Source of the DNA: Hydrogenovibrio sp. UBA650
Lineage (GTDB): Bacteria; Pseudomonadota; Gammaproteobacteria; Thiomicrospirales; Thiomicrospiraceae
Direction of reading: 5' to 3'
DNA length: 20,477 bases
NCBI GenBank assembly: GCA_002299245.1
Contig: DBOI01000108.1
Coordinates: 1 to 20,477 of the forward strand
The position numbers and the translations under genes were made by a program. Every line of letters begins with the position of its first letter. Position 1 is the stretch's first letter. Below, piece after piece: positions 6,843 to 14,967 of the stretch. The notes beneath the pieces were generated by a model. It had not been told where the DNA came from. It did not search any database and saw only the letters and a list, made by a program, of their open reading frames with translations.

Positions 6843-8174
6843 ATGGAGCCAAGAAAAATTTCACCTGTGGTGCAACAGGCAGTTGATCACTATATCGATC
6901 AAAGCCAAACTCTAAACCAGCATACAGAAAACCAAAGCTTGCAGTCATTGCGCGCTAAGGCGCAGATGCTGTTTGCCGATCGTGCATTTCCGACTCAAAA
7001 GGATGAAGATTGGCAGTACACCAAGCTTAGAAGCTTTACTCAGAATCATTTCAAAAGTCAGCCTGCCAAACATTTGACTTTGGAACAGGTTAATCAATTT
7101 TTACCTGATTTCCCGGTTACCAAAGTTGTATTTGTTGATGGCTGGTTTAATGAAGCGCTTTCTGATGATTTGGGTGCTCTTCCGAAACAGGCTAGTTTTG
7201 AAAGTTATGCTGATGTCACCGAGCAGACTGGCGACTTTCATAAGTTATACGAACATGAAGACGACGTTGCAAAAGAGCCATTTGGGTTATTGAATTCGTG
7301 CCTCGCAGCTGACGGTTTTTTCTTTGAACTAGAAGCCAATGCCACTCTGGAAACCCCACTGTTTATTTTGCATATTCAGACCAATGCTTTGCAATCAGTG
7401 CAGGTAAGAAACCGAATTGATGTCGATGAAAATGCTGAAATGACAATCGTTGAGCGTTATGTCTCGCTAGATCCAAATCAGTCTGAAGCAGCATTTACTA
7501 ATGTGGTGACTCAGATTGATGTGGCTAAGTATGCAAGGGTCAGGCAGATCATCATGCAAGAGCAGCACGAAAATGCGTTCTACTTCAATAATCAGTATGT
7601 TTTCCAGCAAGATCATAGTAATTTTATAACTTTCTTTGGTTCGACAGGGAGTCTGATCTCTCGCCATCAGAACCACTTGTGGATGAACGGCGAGCACATT
7701 GAAACTGAACAGAATAGCGCCTGCTTAGCAAGAAATAATCAGACCGTTGATTCGAGAACTGACACCCAACACAACGATGTATGGGGGCTTAGCCAGCAGT
7801 TACACAAGTATGTGCTAGCAGACTCTTCAACCGGTGTTTTCAACGGAATGATTCGTGTAGACCAGAAAGCTCAGAAAACCGATGGCCAGATGGATAATGG
7901 TAATTTGATACTATCCAATAAAGCTCGAATGGATACTAAACCTCAGCTAGAAATATACGCGGATGACGTTAAGTGTTCACATGGTTCGGCGACAGGGCAG
8001 ATTGATGATAAACAGATTTTTTACATGCAGGCACGTGGAATTAACAAATCTGACGCTATCAGAATCATAACCCATGCTTTTTTATTAGAACCAACCGAAT
8101 CGATCAGTAATGATGGTATTCGTGCTTGGGTCGTTTCAAGACTTTCTAATGGACTGGAAAAAATTAATCATTAA
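6843..8174 (+). CDS. sufD: Fe-S cluster assembly scaffold subunit SufD
   Basis: A 443-residue paralogue of SufB that pairs with it in the SufBC2D scaffold and is needed for iron entry. The N-terminal helical part has AFPTQKDEDWQYTKL, typical of SufD. The C-terminal beta-helix end carries DDVKCSHGSATGQIDDKQIFYMQARGI; His380 there aligns with the functional His360 of E. coli SufD. A ribosome binding site AAAGGA (6826-6831) sits 11 bases before the ATG, inside the 21-base gap to sufC. The stop is 5 bases from the sufS start, which implies tight co-translation. Confidence 0.96.
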   Translation: MEPRKISPVVQQAVDHYIDQSQTLNQHTENQSLQSLRAKAQMLFADRAFPTQKDEDWQYTKLRSFTQNHFKSQPAKHLTLEQVNQFLPDFPVTKVVFVDGWFNEALSDDLGALPKQASFESYADVTEQTGDFHKLYEHEDDVAKEPFGLLNSCLAADGFFFELEANATLETPLFILHIQTNALQSVQVRNRIDVDENAEMTIVERYVSLDPNQSEAAFTNVVTQIDVAKYARVRQIIMQEQHENAFYFNNQYVFQQDHSNFITFFGSTGSLISRHQNHLWMNGEHIETEQNSACLARNNQTVDSRTDTQHNDVWGLSQQLHKYVLADSSTGVFNGMIRVDQKAQKTDGQMDNGNLILSNKARMDTKPQLEIYADDVKCSHGSATGQIDDKQIFYMQARGINKSDAIRIITHAFLLEPTESISNDGIRAWVVSRLSNGLEKINH

Positions 8175-8179
8175 CTTTT

Positions 8180-9403
8180 ATGTCGGCTCCTGATTATTCT
8201 CAAATTCGTCAGCAGTTTCCTATTCTCCAGTTAAATGAGAATGGGCAAACTCTGGTATATCTTGATAGTGGCGCAACTTCGCAAAAGCCTCAGTCGGTAA
8301 TTGATGCGGTGCAAAACTATTACAGCGCTGAAAATGCTAATGTTCACCGTGGTGTTTATGGGCTGAGTGAACGTGCCACGGAGAAGTATGAAGGTGCTAG
8401 AGACAAGGTTAAGCAGTTCCTAAATGCTCAAGCCTCTGAAGAGATTGTTTTTGTTCGTGGTACTACTGAAGCGGTAAATTTAGTTGCTCAAAGTTGGGGA
8501 CGAGATAACCTTAAACCAGGCGACGAGATCATTATCTCTGAGATGGAGCACCACTCAAACATCGTTCCTTGGCAGATGCTTCGTGACCAGATTGGTATCA
8601 AGCTTTCAGTACTGCCAATCAATGATCAAGGTGAAATCTCGCTTGAGACATTTAAGGAGATGGTTTCGGAACAGACCAAACTGGTGTCGATAGTGCATAT
8701 GTCAAATGCTCTTGGAACAATTAATCCTGTAAAACAGATGACTGAAATAGCTCATAATGCAGGCGCAATTGTAATGGTGGATGGTGCCCAGGCAACTTCG
8801 CATATGCAGGTTGATGTTCAAGAAATAGGATGTGACTTCTACGCGACTTCAGGTCATAAAATGTATGGGCCGACTGGCATAGGTGTACTTTACGGTAGAC
8901 AAGAGTTGTTACAGGCAATGCCTCCCTATCAAGGCGGTGGTGACATGATCTATTCGGTTACCTTTGAGAAAACTGAATACAATGTGTTGCCGTACAAGTT
9001 TGAAGCTGGTACCCCACATATTTCAGGGGCGATTGGTTTGGCCGCGGCGATCGATTTTCTCGAGTCTATAGGTTTGGATAATATTGCCGAGCGCGAAGCG
9101 GAGCTATTGCAATACGCCACAGAAAAACTCTCTGGAATTGAAGGCCTGCAAATTATTGGTCAAGCTGCCAATAAAGGTGCGGTAGTTGGATTTGTAATTG
9201 AAGGTGTTCATCCTCACGATATGGCAACCCTGCTCGACCAAGATGGTGTTGCAGTTAGGGCAGGGCATCACTGTGCCATGCCGGTTATGCAGCACTTTAA
9301 AGTGCCGGCTACAATTCGTGCCTCTTTCGGTATTTACAATAATCTTGAAGATATTGACCGTCTAGTTAATTCTATTGAAGAAGCTAAGATGATGCTGCTT
9401 TAA
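8180..9403 (+). CDS. sufS: Group II cysteine desulfurase SufS
   Basis: A 407-residue PLP enzyme that removes sulfur from L-cysteine as a persulfide for Fe-S assembly. Visible hallmarks are LDSGATSQKP near the N-terminus, ANVHRGVYGLSERAT, the PLP-stacking His124 in SEMEHHSN, Asp201 in VDGAQA, the Schiff-base Lys227 in ATSGHKMYGPTG, and the catalytic Cys365 in RAGHHCAMP. The short active-site loop marks it as group II (SufS/CsdA) rather than IscS. It is the last gene of the operon. Group II enzymes normally need a sulfur acceptor (SufE or SufU), but none is encoded nearby. No strong terminator follows in the 128 bases before the next gene. Confidence 0.97.
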   Translation: MSAPDYSQIRQQFPILQLNENGQTLVYLDSGATSQKPQSVIDAVQNYYSAENANVHRGVYGLSERATEKYEGARDKVKQFLNAQASEEIVFVRGTTEAVNLVAQSWGRDNLKPGDEIIISEMEHHSNIVPWQMLRDQIGIKLSVLPINDQGEISLETFKEMVSEQTKLVSIVHMSNALGTINPVKQMTEIAHNAGAIVMVDGAQATSHMQVDVQEIGCDFYATSGHKMYGPTGIGVLYGRQELLQAMPPYQGGGDMIYSVTFEKTEYNVLPYKFEAGTPHISGAIGLAAAIDFLESIGLDNIAEREAELLQYATEKLSGIEGLQIIGQAANKGAVVGFVIEGVHPHDMATLLDQDGVAVRAGHHCAMPVMQHFKVPATIRASFGIYNNLEDIDRLVNSIEEAKMMLL

Positions 9404-9470
9404 TTGATTTCAGAACCCTTCCTAAATAAAAACTTCTAAAGACTAAATAGATAGATTTGATTGTTTCTCA

Positions 9471-9486
9471 CTCACCTTATTGTGAG
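9471..9486. promoter_or_regulatory. Small hairpin between sufS and the YkgJ-like gene
   Basis: CTCAC-CTTATT-GTGAG, a 5-bp stem with 6-base loop, with a second CTCAC overlapping on its left (9467-9471). No T run follows, so it is not a good terminator. TTGTTA (9490-9495) and TATAGA (9511-9516) just downstream could be a poor promoter (spacing only 15) for the YkgJ-like gene. Confidence 0.22.
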
Positions 9487-9531
9487 GAGTTGTTAAACTT
9501 TACTCATAAATATAGATAGTAGTTATTTTTT

Positions 9532-10020
9532 ATGGGAAATCGAACTTGCCAACCCTGTACGGCGTGCTGCGACGGTTGGGTTAGAATTGAAGTCAAAGGC
9601 TGTGAATCCTATCCGGGAAAACCTTGTCCACACAGTACAGGCCAGGGATGTAATGACTATCAAAACCGCCCAAAAAATCCCTGTCAGATATTTGAATGCG
9701 CCTGGGTAAAACCAAACTCTTATCTTCCTGATCATTTCCGGCCTAATGAATGTGGTGCACTGGTTCAGGATGCCGCATTAACCTGGCAAGGTCTCGTGGT
9801 TGATGTGGTTGTTCCGGTTGGCAAAAAGATTCCAGATGAAACTCTGGATTGGTTAAAGGCTTTTGCAGAACAAAATATGCGGCCTTTTATTTATCAAGAG
9901 CAAAAACCTAATCGTAGAAAGCTCGAAAAAATCCTCCTACTTATGCTTATGGCCCGCCGGCTTTTCAAAACTGGGTTATGTCTATGGTTGATAGCGGTAA
10001 AAAACTTTGGTAGTTTTTAA
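9532..10020 (+). CDS. YkgJ-like CxxCxxCC metal-binding protein, 3' end frameshifted
   Basis: The N-terminus TCQPCTACCDGW gives the CxxCxxCC signature (Cys 6, 9, 12, 13), and GCNDYQNRPKNPCQIFECAW (Cys 40, 51, 56) is the second half of the YkgJ/UPF0153-type Zn- or Fe-binding fold; Cys 24 and 32 lie between. The biochemical role of such small cytosolic proteins is mostly unknown. Up to Glu-Lys133 the protein looks normal. After that the reading frame gives an odd hydrophobic and basic tail to a stop at 10018-10020. Shifting back one base at the A6 run (9926-9931) gives NPPTYAYGPPAFQNWV...KKLW with a stop at 10011-10013, a far more protein-like end of 160 residues in total. So a base is probably missing here, by mutation or sequencing error. 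It lies downstream of sufS in the same direction. Confidence 0.72.
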   Translation: MGNRTCQPCTACCDGWVRIEVKGCESYPGKPCPHSTGQGCNDYQNRPKNPCQIFECAWVKPNSYLPDHFRPNECGALVQDAALTWQGLVVDVVVPVGKKIPDETLDWLKAFAEQNMRPFIYQEQKPNRRKLEKILLLMLMARRLFKTGLCLWLIAVKNFGSF

Positions 10021-10047
10021 GTAATGATTTGAGTATGGAATTGCTAC

Positions 10048-10401
10048 ATGAGTACTCCTACCAACAAACCGCTGGATTGGATTCAGCTTGAGCTGTTACC
10101 GCTTGATCAAACAGCTCAGCGTGAAAAAATCATCCTATGGTGGAATCCGCAAACAGCCGAATTACTAGGTGAGGATGCTGATCAGATCCTTGCTATAGTT
10201 GAAGAACACCTCAAAACCGGTTTTATTGAGACCAGTCTTGGAACTATAGAGCTTACCGAGCCTCTCAGAAAATCAACAGAACTAGCCGCTTTACTCGGGC
10301 AGTATTTCTGGGTTATTCCAATGCCAGTAGAACATGCATACCAGTTGGCGAATTCCCCTGGTGAAGATTCCTCTCACGACGAATCTGTAGTTCTTCAATA
10401 G
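10048..10401 (+). CDS. Small acidic protein of unknown function
   Basis: I do not recognise this 117-residue protein. It is acidic, has no signal peptide, membrane segment or cysteine motif, and looks like one compact alpha/beta domain: LDWIQLELLPLD, EKIILWWNPQTAEL, a likely helix ADQILAIVEEHLKTG, then IELTEPLRKSTELAALLGQYFWVIPMPV, with a disordered Ser/Asp/Glu-rich end. Amino-acid composition is like a normal expressed protein, and stop codons bound it on both sides. It follows the YkgJ-like gene by 27-34 bases and precedes murC by 94. The ribosome binding site is weak (ATGGA about 8 bases upstream). Operon position suggests it goes with the YkgJ-like gene rather than the cell-wall genes. 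Confidence 0.7.
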   Translation: MSTPTNKPLDWIQLELLPLDQTAQREKIILWWNPQTAELLGEDADQILAIVEEHLKTGFIETSLGTIELTEPLRKSTELAALLGQYFWVIPMPVEHAYQLANSPGEDSSHDESVVLQ

Positions 10402-10495
10402 TTTGATTTCAGCTTTGGATCAAGCAGATTTTGAGCTCTGAAACCTTAATACTGATGTATCATATGCGCTATTGTTATTTATATATGTTGGTTGA

Positions 10496-11866
10496 ATGAA
10501 AGAACAGGTTAAACAGATTCATTTTGTAGGTATTGGTGGGGTAGGAATGGCTGGTATCGCCGAAGTCTGCCTTAACCAGGGTTTTAAGGTTAGCGGTTCT
10601 GATTTACGGGCTAATCCAACCGTAAAACGTTTACAGCAGCTCGGCGCTGAAGTCCAAATTGGTCACGAAGCAGAACATGTAAAAAATACCGATGTGGTCG
10701 TGGTTTCGACTGCCATCGGTGCTGATAACCCGGAAGTAAATTGGGCTAAAGAAGCTCGGGTTCCGGTTATTCCTCGTGCCGAAATGTTAGCTGAGCTGAT
10801 GCGGATGCGTTTTGGCATTGCCATTGCAGGAACTCATGGCAAAACTACCACCACCAGTCTGGCAGCGGCAATCCTCACTCAAGGGGAGCTTGATCCAACT
10901 TATGTGATCGGCGGCAAACTCAATCAAATTGGTGCTAATGCCCGCTTAGGTTCAAGTAAATATCTGGTTGCTGAAGCAGATGAGTCGGATGCTTCGTTCC
11001 TGCACCTTTCTCCTATGATGTCGGTAATTACCAATATTGATGAAGATCACATGCAGACATATCAAGGTGATTATCAGGTTTTAGAAAACACTTTCTTGGA
11101 GTTTATTCATCGTCTGCCATTTTATGGCAAAGCGATTCTCTGTATTGATGATGAAAATGTCCGCAATATCCTGCCAAAACTGAGTCGTAAAATTATTACA
11201 TACGGTTTTGATAGAGACGCTGATATTCGTGCTTTCAATGTCAAGGCCAAGGGGTTAAAAATGAATTTTGAAGTTAAGGTCGCTGATCAACCAAGCTTTG
11301 AGATTGAATTGAATACCCCGGGAGAGCACAATGTTCTAAACTCGCTTGCTGCTATCGCAATTGGTTTAGAGCTTGGAGTTCCTGTTAATTCTATTCAAAC
11401 TGCGCTTCGAAATTTTGCTGGTGTGGGCAGGCGGTTTGAAGTTTATGAAAGCACAAAAATAGCAGGCCATAGTGTAACGATGGTTGATGACTATGGTCAT
11501 CACCCAACAGAGCTTGAGGCAACCATTGCAACCGCAAAGGCAGCTTACCCTGATAAACGTTTGGTATTGGTTTTTCAGCCTCACCGATATACCCGTACCA
11601 GAGACTTGTTTGATGAGTTTGTTCAGGCACTTACAGGCCCCGACTTGGCAATTCTTCTTGATGTTTATGCTGCTGGAGAGAGCCATCTGCCAAACTTTGA
11701 CTCCAAAGCCCTATTACAGGCTTTAAGGCTTCGCGGTGGTAACGGTTTCTATGCCGAAGATCAAGTTCAATTAGACAGCTTGGTCACCGATGTTCTTCAA
11801 GATGATGATGTGGTTTTGGTCATGGGAGCTGGGGATGTCGGTCAGGTAGCTAAAAACTGGAGTTAG
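10496..11866 (+). CDS. murC: UDP-N-acetylmuramate--L-alanine ligase
   Basis: MurC adds L-alanine to UDP-MurNAc, the first amino acid of the peptidoglycan peptide. The 456-residue protein has the N-terminal UDP-binding glycine motif HFVGIGGVGMAGIAEV, the ATP P-loop GTHGKTTT (112-119), DESDASF, NIDEDHM, and the C-terminal VDDYGHHPTE and HRYTRTRDL typical of MurC rather than Mpl or MurD-F. An in-frame TGA immediately precedes the ATG, so the start cannot be further upstream. It opens the murC-ddl-ftsQ-ftsA cluster. The genes usually upstream in a full dcw cluster (murD, ftsW, murG) are not here; the preceding gene is an unrelated small protein. Confidence 0.96.
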   Translation: MKEQVKQIHFVGIGGVGMAGIAEVCLNQGFKVSGSDLRANPTVKRLQQLGAEVQIGHEAEHVKNTDVVVVSTAIGADNPEVNWAKEARVPVIPRAEMLAELMRMRFGIAIAGTHGKTTTTSLAAAILTQGELDPTYVIGGKLNQIGANARLGSSKYLVAEADESDASFLHLSPMMSVITNIDEDHMQTYQGDYQVLENTFLEFIHRLPFYGKAILCIDDENVRNILPKLSRKIITYGFDRDADIRAFNVKAKGLKMNFEVKVADQPSFEIELNTPGEHNVLNSLAAIAIGLELGVPVNSIQTALRNFAGVGRRFEVYESTKIAGHSVTMVDDYGHHPTELEATIATAKAAYPDKRLVLVFQPHRYTRTRDLFDEFVQALTGPDLAILLDVYAAGESHLPNFDSKALLQALRLRGGNGFYAEDQVQLDSLVTDVLQDDDVVLVMGAGDVGQVAKNWS

Positions 11867-11923
11867 CAAGATTTGGTTTCGTATAATGGCGTAGTTTGGT
11901 TTGTTTAGAAGGTATTTTGAGTA

Positions 11924-12838
11924 ATGGATGATTTTGGAAAAGTAGCTGTTCTAATGGGGGGAACTGCGGCAGAAAGAGAAGTCTCTCTGCGCAGTGGGCA
12001 AGCGGTTACGCAAGCGTTGATCGATGCTGGAATTGACGCTCACTCTGAAGATGTAACTCAGCTTAATGATCTCCAGAGAGTGGCTTCTGAGTATGACCGT
12101 GCTTTCATAGCTCTACATGGTCGCTGGGGTGAAGACGGGGTTGTCCAAGCGGTTTTGGATGATCTGAAATTGCCATACACCGGAAGTGGTATGCAAGCCT
12201 CAGCAATAGCGATGGATAAACTTCGAACCAAGTGGCTATGGATGGGTGCAGGCCTGCCAACTCCAGCATTTGTTTGGGTATCAGAGTATATGCCTTTGGA
12301 TTTAGATAATTTTGACTTGCCGTTTCCTGTGATTGTTAAGCCATGCCATGAAGGTTCAAGCATTGGGATGCGCAAGGTTGCAAATCTCGAAGAGCTTGCG
12401 GAGGCAGTAGACTATGCCCAGCGATATGATTCTGAAGTTCTAATTGAGCAATGGATAACAGGAAAGGAGTACACTGGTGCGGTTTTGAATAATCATGCTT
12501 TACCTCTTATCGAGTTAAAAACAGAGCATGACTTTTATGATTTTGAAGCCAAGTACCAATCTAATGATACCCAGTATATTTGCCCATGTGCTTTATCAGC
12601 AGGGCTTGAATCCGAATTACATGAACTGATTTTACAGGCCTTTAATGTGGTCGGAGCCAAAGGCTGGGGGCGGGTCGATTTAATGCTTGATGACGACGAC
12701 CAGCCTTGGCTGATTGAGTTGAACTCGGTACCGGGGATGACCGATCACAGCCTAGTACCTATGGCAGCCAAAGCAGAAGGAATAACATTTCAAGAGTTGG
12801 TTGTGAAAATACTGAAAACGACTCTTGAGCAATCCTAA
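11924..12838 (+). CDS. ddl: D-alanine--D-alanine ligase
   Basis: An ATP-grasp ligase of 304 residues that makes the D-Ala-D-Ala dipeptide for peptidoglycan, the usual length of the DdlB type. Motifs include VAVLMGGTAAEREVSLRSG, FIALHGRWGEDG, PYTGSG..ASAIAMDK, the ATP-binding PVIVKPCHEGSSIGM, and the Mg-binding GWGRVDLMLDDDDQPWLIELNSVPGMT. AAGG at 11909-11912 is a good ribosome binding site, 11 bases from the ATG. It follows murC by 57 bases with no murB between, and its stop codon overlaps the ribosome binding site of ftsQ. The gene is placed like ddlB of E. coli. Confidence 0.95.
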   Translation: MDDFGKVAVLMGGTAAEREVSLRSGQAVTQALIDAGIDAHSEDVTQLNDLQRVASEYDRAFIALHGRWGEDGVVQAVLDDLKLPYTGSGMQASAIAMDKLRTKWLWMGAGLPTPAFVWVSEYMPLDLDNFDLPFPVIVKPCHEGSSIGMRKVANLEELAEAVDYAQRYDSEVLIEQWITGKEYTGAVLNNHALPLIELKTEHDFYDFEAKYQSNDTQYICPCALSAGLESELHELILQAFNVVGAKGWGRVDLMLDDDDQPWLIELNSVPGMTDHSLVPMAAKAEGITFQELVVKILKTTLEQS

Positions 12839-12849
12839 GGCCTGCTGAA

Positions 12850-13545
12850 TTGACCGCTAAACGTTTTTTTCAGTTCTTTTTATTGTTTTTGGCGATTGCT
12901 TCAATCGCTTTCCTTTTGTGGTTGCTTCCGCAAAAAAACTCGCCTTTTTTTCAGCCGATAGAAAACTATGAATTACTAACTCAGTTACAGCAACAGGAAC
13001 TGAAGGAGATTGATGCTGTGATTAAGCCCTATATCGGCAAATCGTTTTGGGATATAGATCTACCAAAAATTCAAGCTGATTTGACTCGACTCGACTGGAT
13101 TCGCTCTGCAGAAGTTAAGCGTAAATGGCCAAACTTGCTCTATGTTTCATTAAAGGAACAGCAGGCGGTAGCTAGATGGGGGGAAGATGGTCTGATTAAC
13201 GGTGAAGGTTTTGTTTTTTTTCCTACAGATTTAAAAGATCAAGCTTCTCTGGTTCGCCTTTATGGCCCGCTAGAGGAGTCTGTTTCTGTACTTCATAGAT
13301 TCGTAAAACTTCAAGATCAGCTCAGTGCTGTTGACATGTTGATTGAACAGTTTGAATATAAAAATGAGATTTGGAGTGCCAAAATATTTAAGGGACCAGA
13401 AATCATCATTGATTCAACAGATTATGAAGACAAGGTAAATCGTTTTATCAGAGCTTATCCTAAAATAGAAAAACCGCTGAGAAATTCAGCAAGAGTTTAT
13501 GATTTACGCTATAGTAATGGCTTTATTATTGGACAAAACCAGTAA
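12850..13545 (+). CDS. ftsQ: Cell division protein FtsQ
   Basis: FtsQ is a single-pass inner-membrane protein that recruits FtsB/FtsL and later division proteins to the septum. The product has 231 residues (E. coli FtsQ has 276): a short cytoplasmic start, a membrane helix at about 6-26, a POTRA domain at about 38-106 (FWDIDLPKIQADLTRLDWIRSAEVKRKWP) and the periplasmic beta domain. The start is TTG: AAGG at 12837-12840, overlapping the ddl stop, lies 9 bases before it, and no ATG gives a complete membrane helix. The position between ddl and ftsA confirms the identity. Confidence 0.93.
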   Translation: MTAKRFFQFFLLFLAIASIAFLLWLLPQKNSPFFQPIENYELLTQLQQQELKEIDAVIKPYIGKSFWDIDLPKIQADLTRLDWIRSAEVKRKWPNLLYVSLKEQQAVARWGEDGLINGEGFVFFPTDLKDQASLVRLYGPLEESVSVLHRFVKLQDQLSAVDMLIEQFEYKNEIWSAKIFKGPEIIIDSTDYEDKVNRFIRAYPKIEKPLRNSARVYDLRYSNGFIIGQNQ

Positions 13546-13595
13546 ACTACGACACTTTATTAAAGCGTGAAATTTAGAAGAAGGTAACACTGCAA

Positions 13596-14843
13596 ATGGC
13601 GCGAAGACAACCACCTGCAAAAACCATTGTTGGGCTTGATATTGGTACTTCAAAAATCGCAGCAATAATTGGCAAAATTAAGGCTGACGGTGAGATTGAA
13701 ATTGTTGGGATGGGAACTTATCCATCGAGAGGTCTTAAAAAAGGTGTGGTGGTTAATATTGATGCGACTGTTGAGTCTATCCAGCGAGCAATTGATGAAG
13801 CTGAGAGGATGTCAGGATTTCAAGCAGAGGCAGTCTACGTTGGTATCGCCGGTAGCCACATCAAAAGCTTTAACTCAAATGGTATGGTCGCAATTCGTAA
13901 TCAAGATGTTCAAGCCGATGATATTGAGAGGGTAATGGAGGCTGCACAAACAATCGCCATTCCTGGAGATCAGCGAGTTTTACACATTCTTTCTCAAGAG
14001 TACATTATCGATAATCAGGGTGGAATCCGTGAGCCTGTAGGTATGTCTGGAGTTCGCCTTGAAGCAAAAGTCCATATGGTAACCGGTTCTGTCAGTGCTG
14101 CACAGAATGTTAGTAAGTGTGTTGAACGCTGCAATTTAGAGGTTGCCGATATTATTCTTGAACAGTTGGCCTCAAGTGAAGCCGTGCTATCTGAAGATGA
14201 GAAAGAACTGGGTGTTTGTCTGGTTGATATTGGTGGTGGCACAACCGATATCGCGGTATTTCATAATGGTGCGATTCGTCATACTGCTGTTATCTCAGTG
14301 GCAGGTGATCAGGTTACTAATGATATAGCGGTCGCTCTGCGCACACCGACCCAGTCGGCGGAACAGATTAAACGTCAATACGCCTGCGCACTACCGCAGC
14401 TGATTGATAAGGACGAAGAGATTGAAGTTGCCAGTGTTGGAGATCGTCCGGCTCGCTGCCTATCCCGCCGCACTTTGGTTGAGGTAATTGAACCTCGCTA
14501 TGAAGAGCTGTTTCAGTTAATCCAAGCAGAATTAAGAAGCGCAGGCTTTGAAGATGTATTGGCTGCAGGCGTTGTATTGACTGGCGGGAGTTCGCTGGTC
14601 GAAGGAGCTGTTGAGTTGGCCGAAGAGGTTTTCCATATGCCGGTTAGACTAGGTTATCCTCAAGGGGTTCAAGGACTTAAGGACGAAGTTAATAGTCCGG
14701 CCTATGCGACTACCGTAGGACTGTTAATGCATGCTAGAGAACATATGGGTACACCGATAGGTGACTATAATGAACGTACCAACTTTTCTGATGCTGATTC
14801 GGTATTCACTCGCATGAAGAACTGGTTTAGCAACAGCTTCTAG
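13596..14843 (+). CDS. ftsA: Cell division protein FtsA
   Basis: An actin-like ATPase of 415 residues that tethers FtsZ polymers to the membrane and recruits the divisome. It shows the phosphate-1 motif VGLDIGTSK (12-20), the FtsA-specific 1C domain (YVGIAGSHIKSFNSNG), the phosphate-2 motif LVDIGGGTTD (209-218), the adenosine motif VVLTGGSSLVEG, and the C-terminal amphipathic helix FTRMKNWF that binds the membrane. GAAGAAGG at 13577-13584 is the ribosome binding site. It follows ftsQ by 50 bases. Its normal partner ftsZ does not follow; the next gene is lpxC. Confidence 0.97.
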   Translation: MARRQPPAKTIVGLDIGTSKIAAIIGKIKADGEIEIVGMGTYPSRGLKKGVVVNIDATVESIQRAIDEAERMSGFQAEAVYVGIAGSHIKSFNSNGMVAIRNQDVQADDIERVMEAAQTIAIPGDQRVLHILSQEYIIDNQGGIREPVGMSGVRLEAKVHMVTGSVSAAQNVSKCVERCNLEVADIILEQLASSEAVLSEDEKELGVCLVDIGGGTTDIAVFHNGAIRHTAVISVAGDQVTNDIAVALRTPTQSAEQIKRQYACALPQLIDKDEEIEVASVGDRPARCLSRRTLVEVIEPRYEELFQLIQAELRSAGFEDVLAAGVVLTGGSSLVEGAVELAEEVFHMPVRLGYPQGVQGLKDEVNSPAYATTVGLLMHAREHMGTPIGDYNERTNFSDADSVFTRMKNWFSNSF

Positions 14844-14889
14844 ATTGAGACTTAAACTCCTTTTAGCCACACTGTTTTTTTTGTTTCTA

Positions 14890-14898
14890 TGCTAAAAT
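14890..14898 (+). promoter_or_regulatory. Extended -10 promoter for lpxC
   Basis: TGC-TAAAAT matches the extended -10 pattern with one mismatch, preceded by a T run (14876-14882). No clear -35 is at 16-18 bases. A start near 14905 would leave a leader of about 60 bases. It sits in the 124-base gap between ftsA and lpxC. A T run without a convincing stem upstream means that ftsA termination here is unproven. Confidence 0.4.
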
Positions 14899-14967
14899 TA
14901 CAGCACTGCAATGAGTTGGCTGTTTTAGCTTAGCTCTTGCTCGAATTATTATTTTAAGAGTCTTCCC

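Noticed and set aside
9925..9933. Programmed -1 ribosomal frameshifting at the A run of the YkgJ-like gene.
   Set aside because: The in-frame codons GAA AAA ATC do not form a canonical X XXY YYZ slippery heptamer, because ATC-decoding tRNA would not re-pair on AAT, and no stimulatory structure was seen; an indel is simpler.
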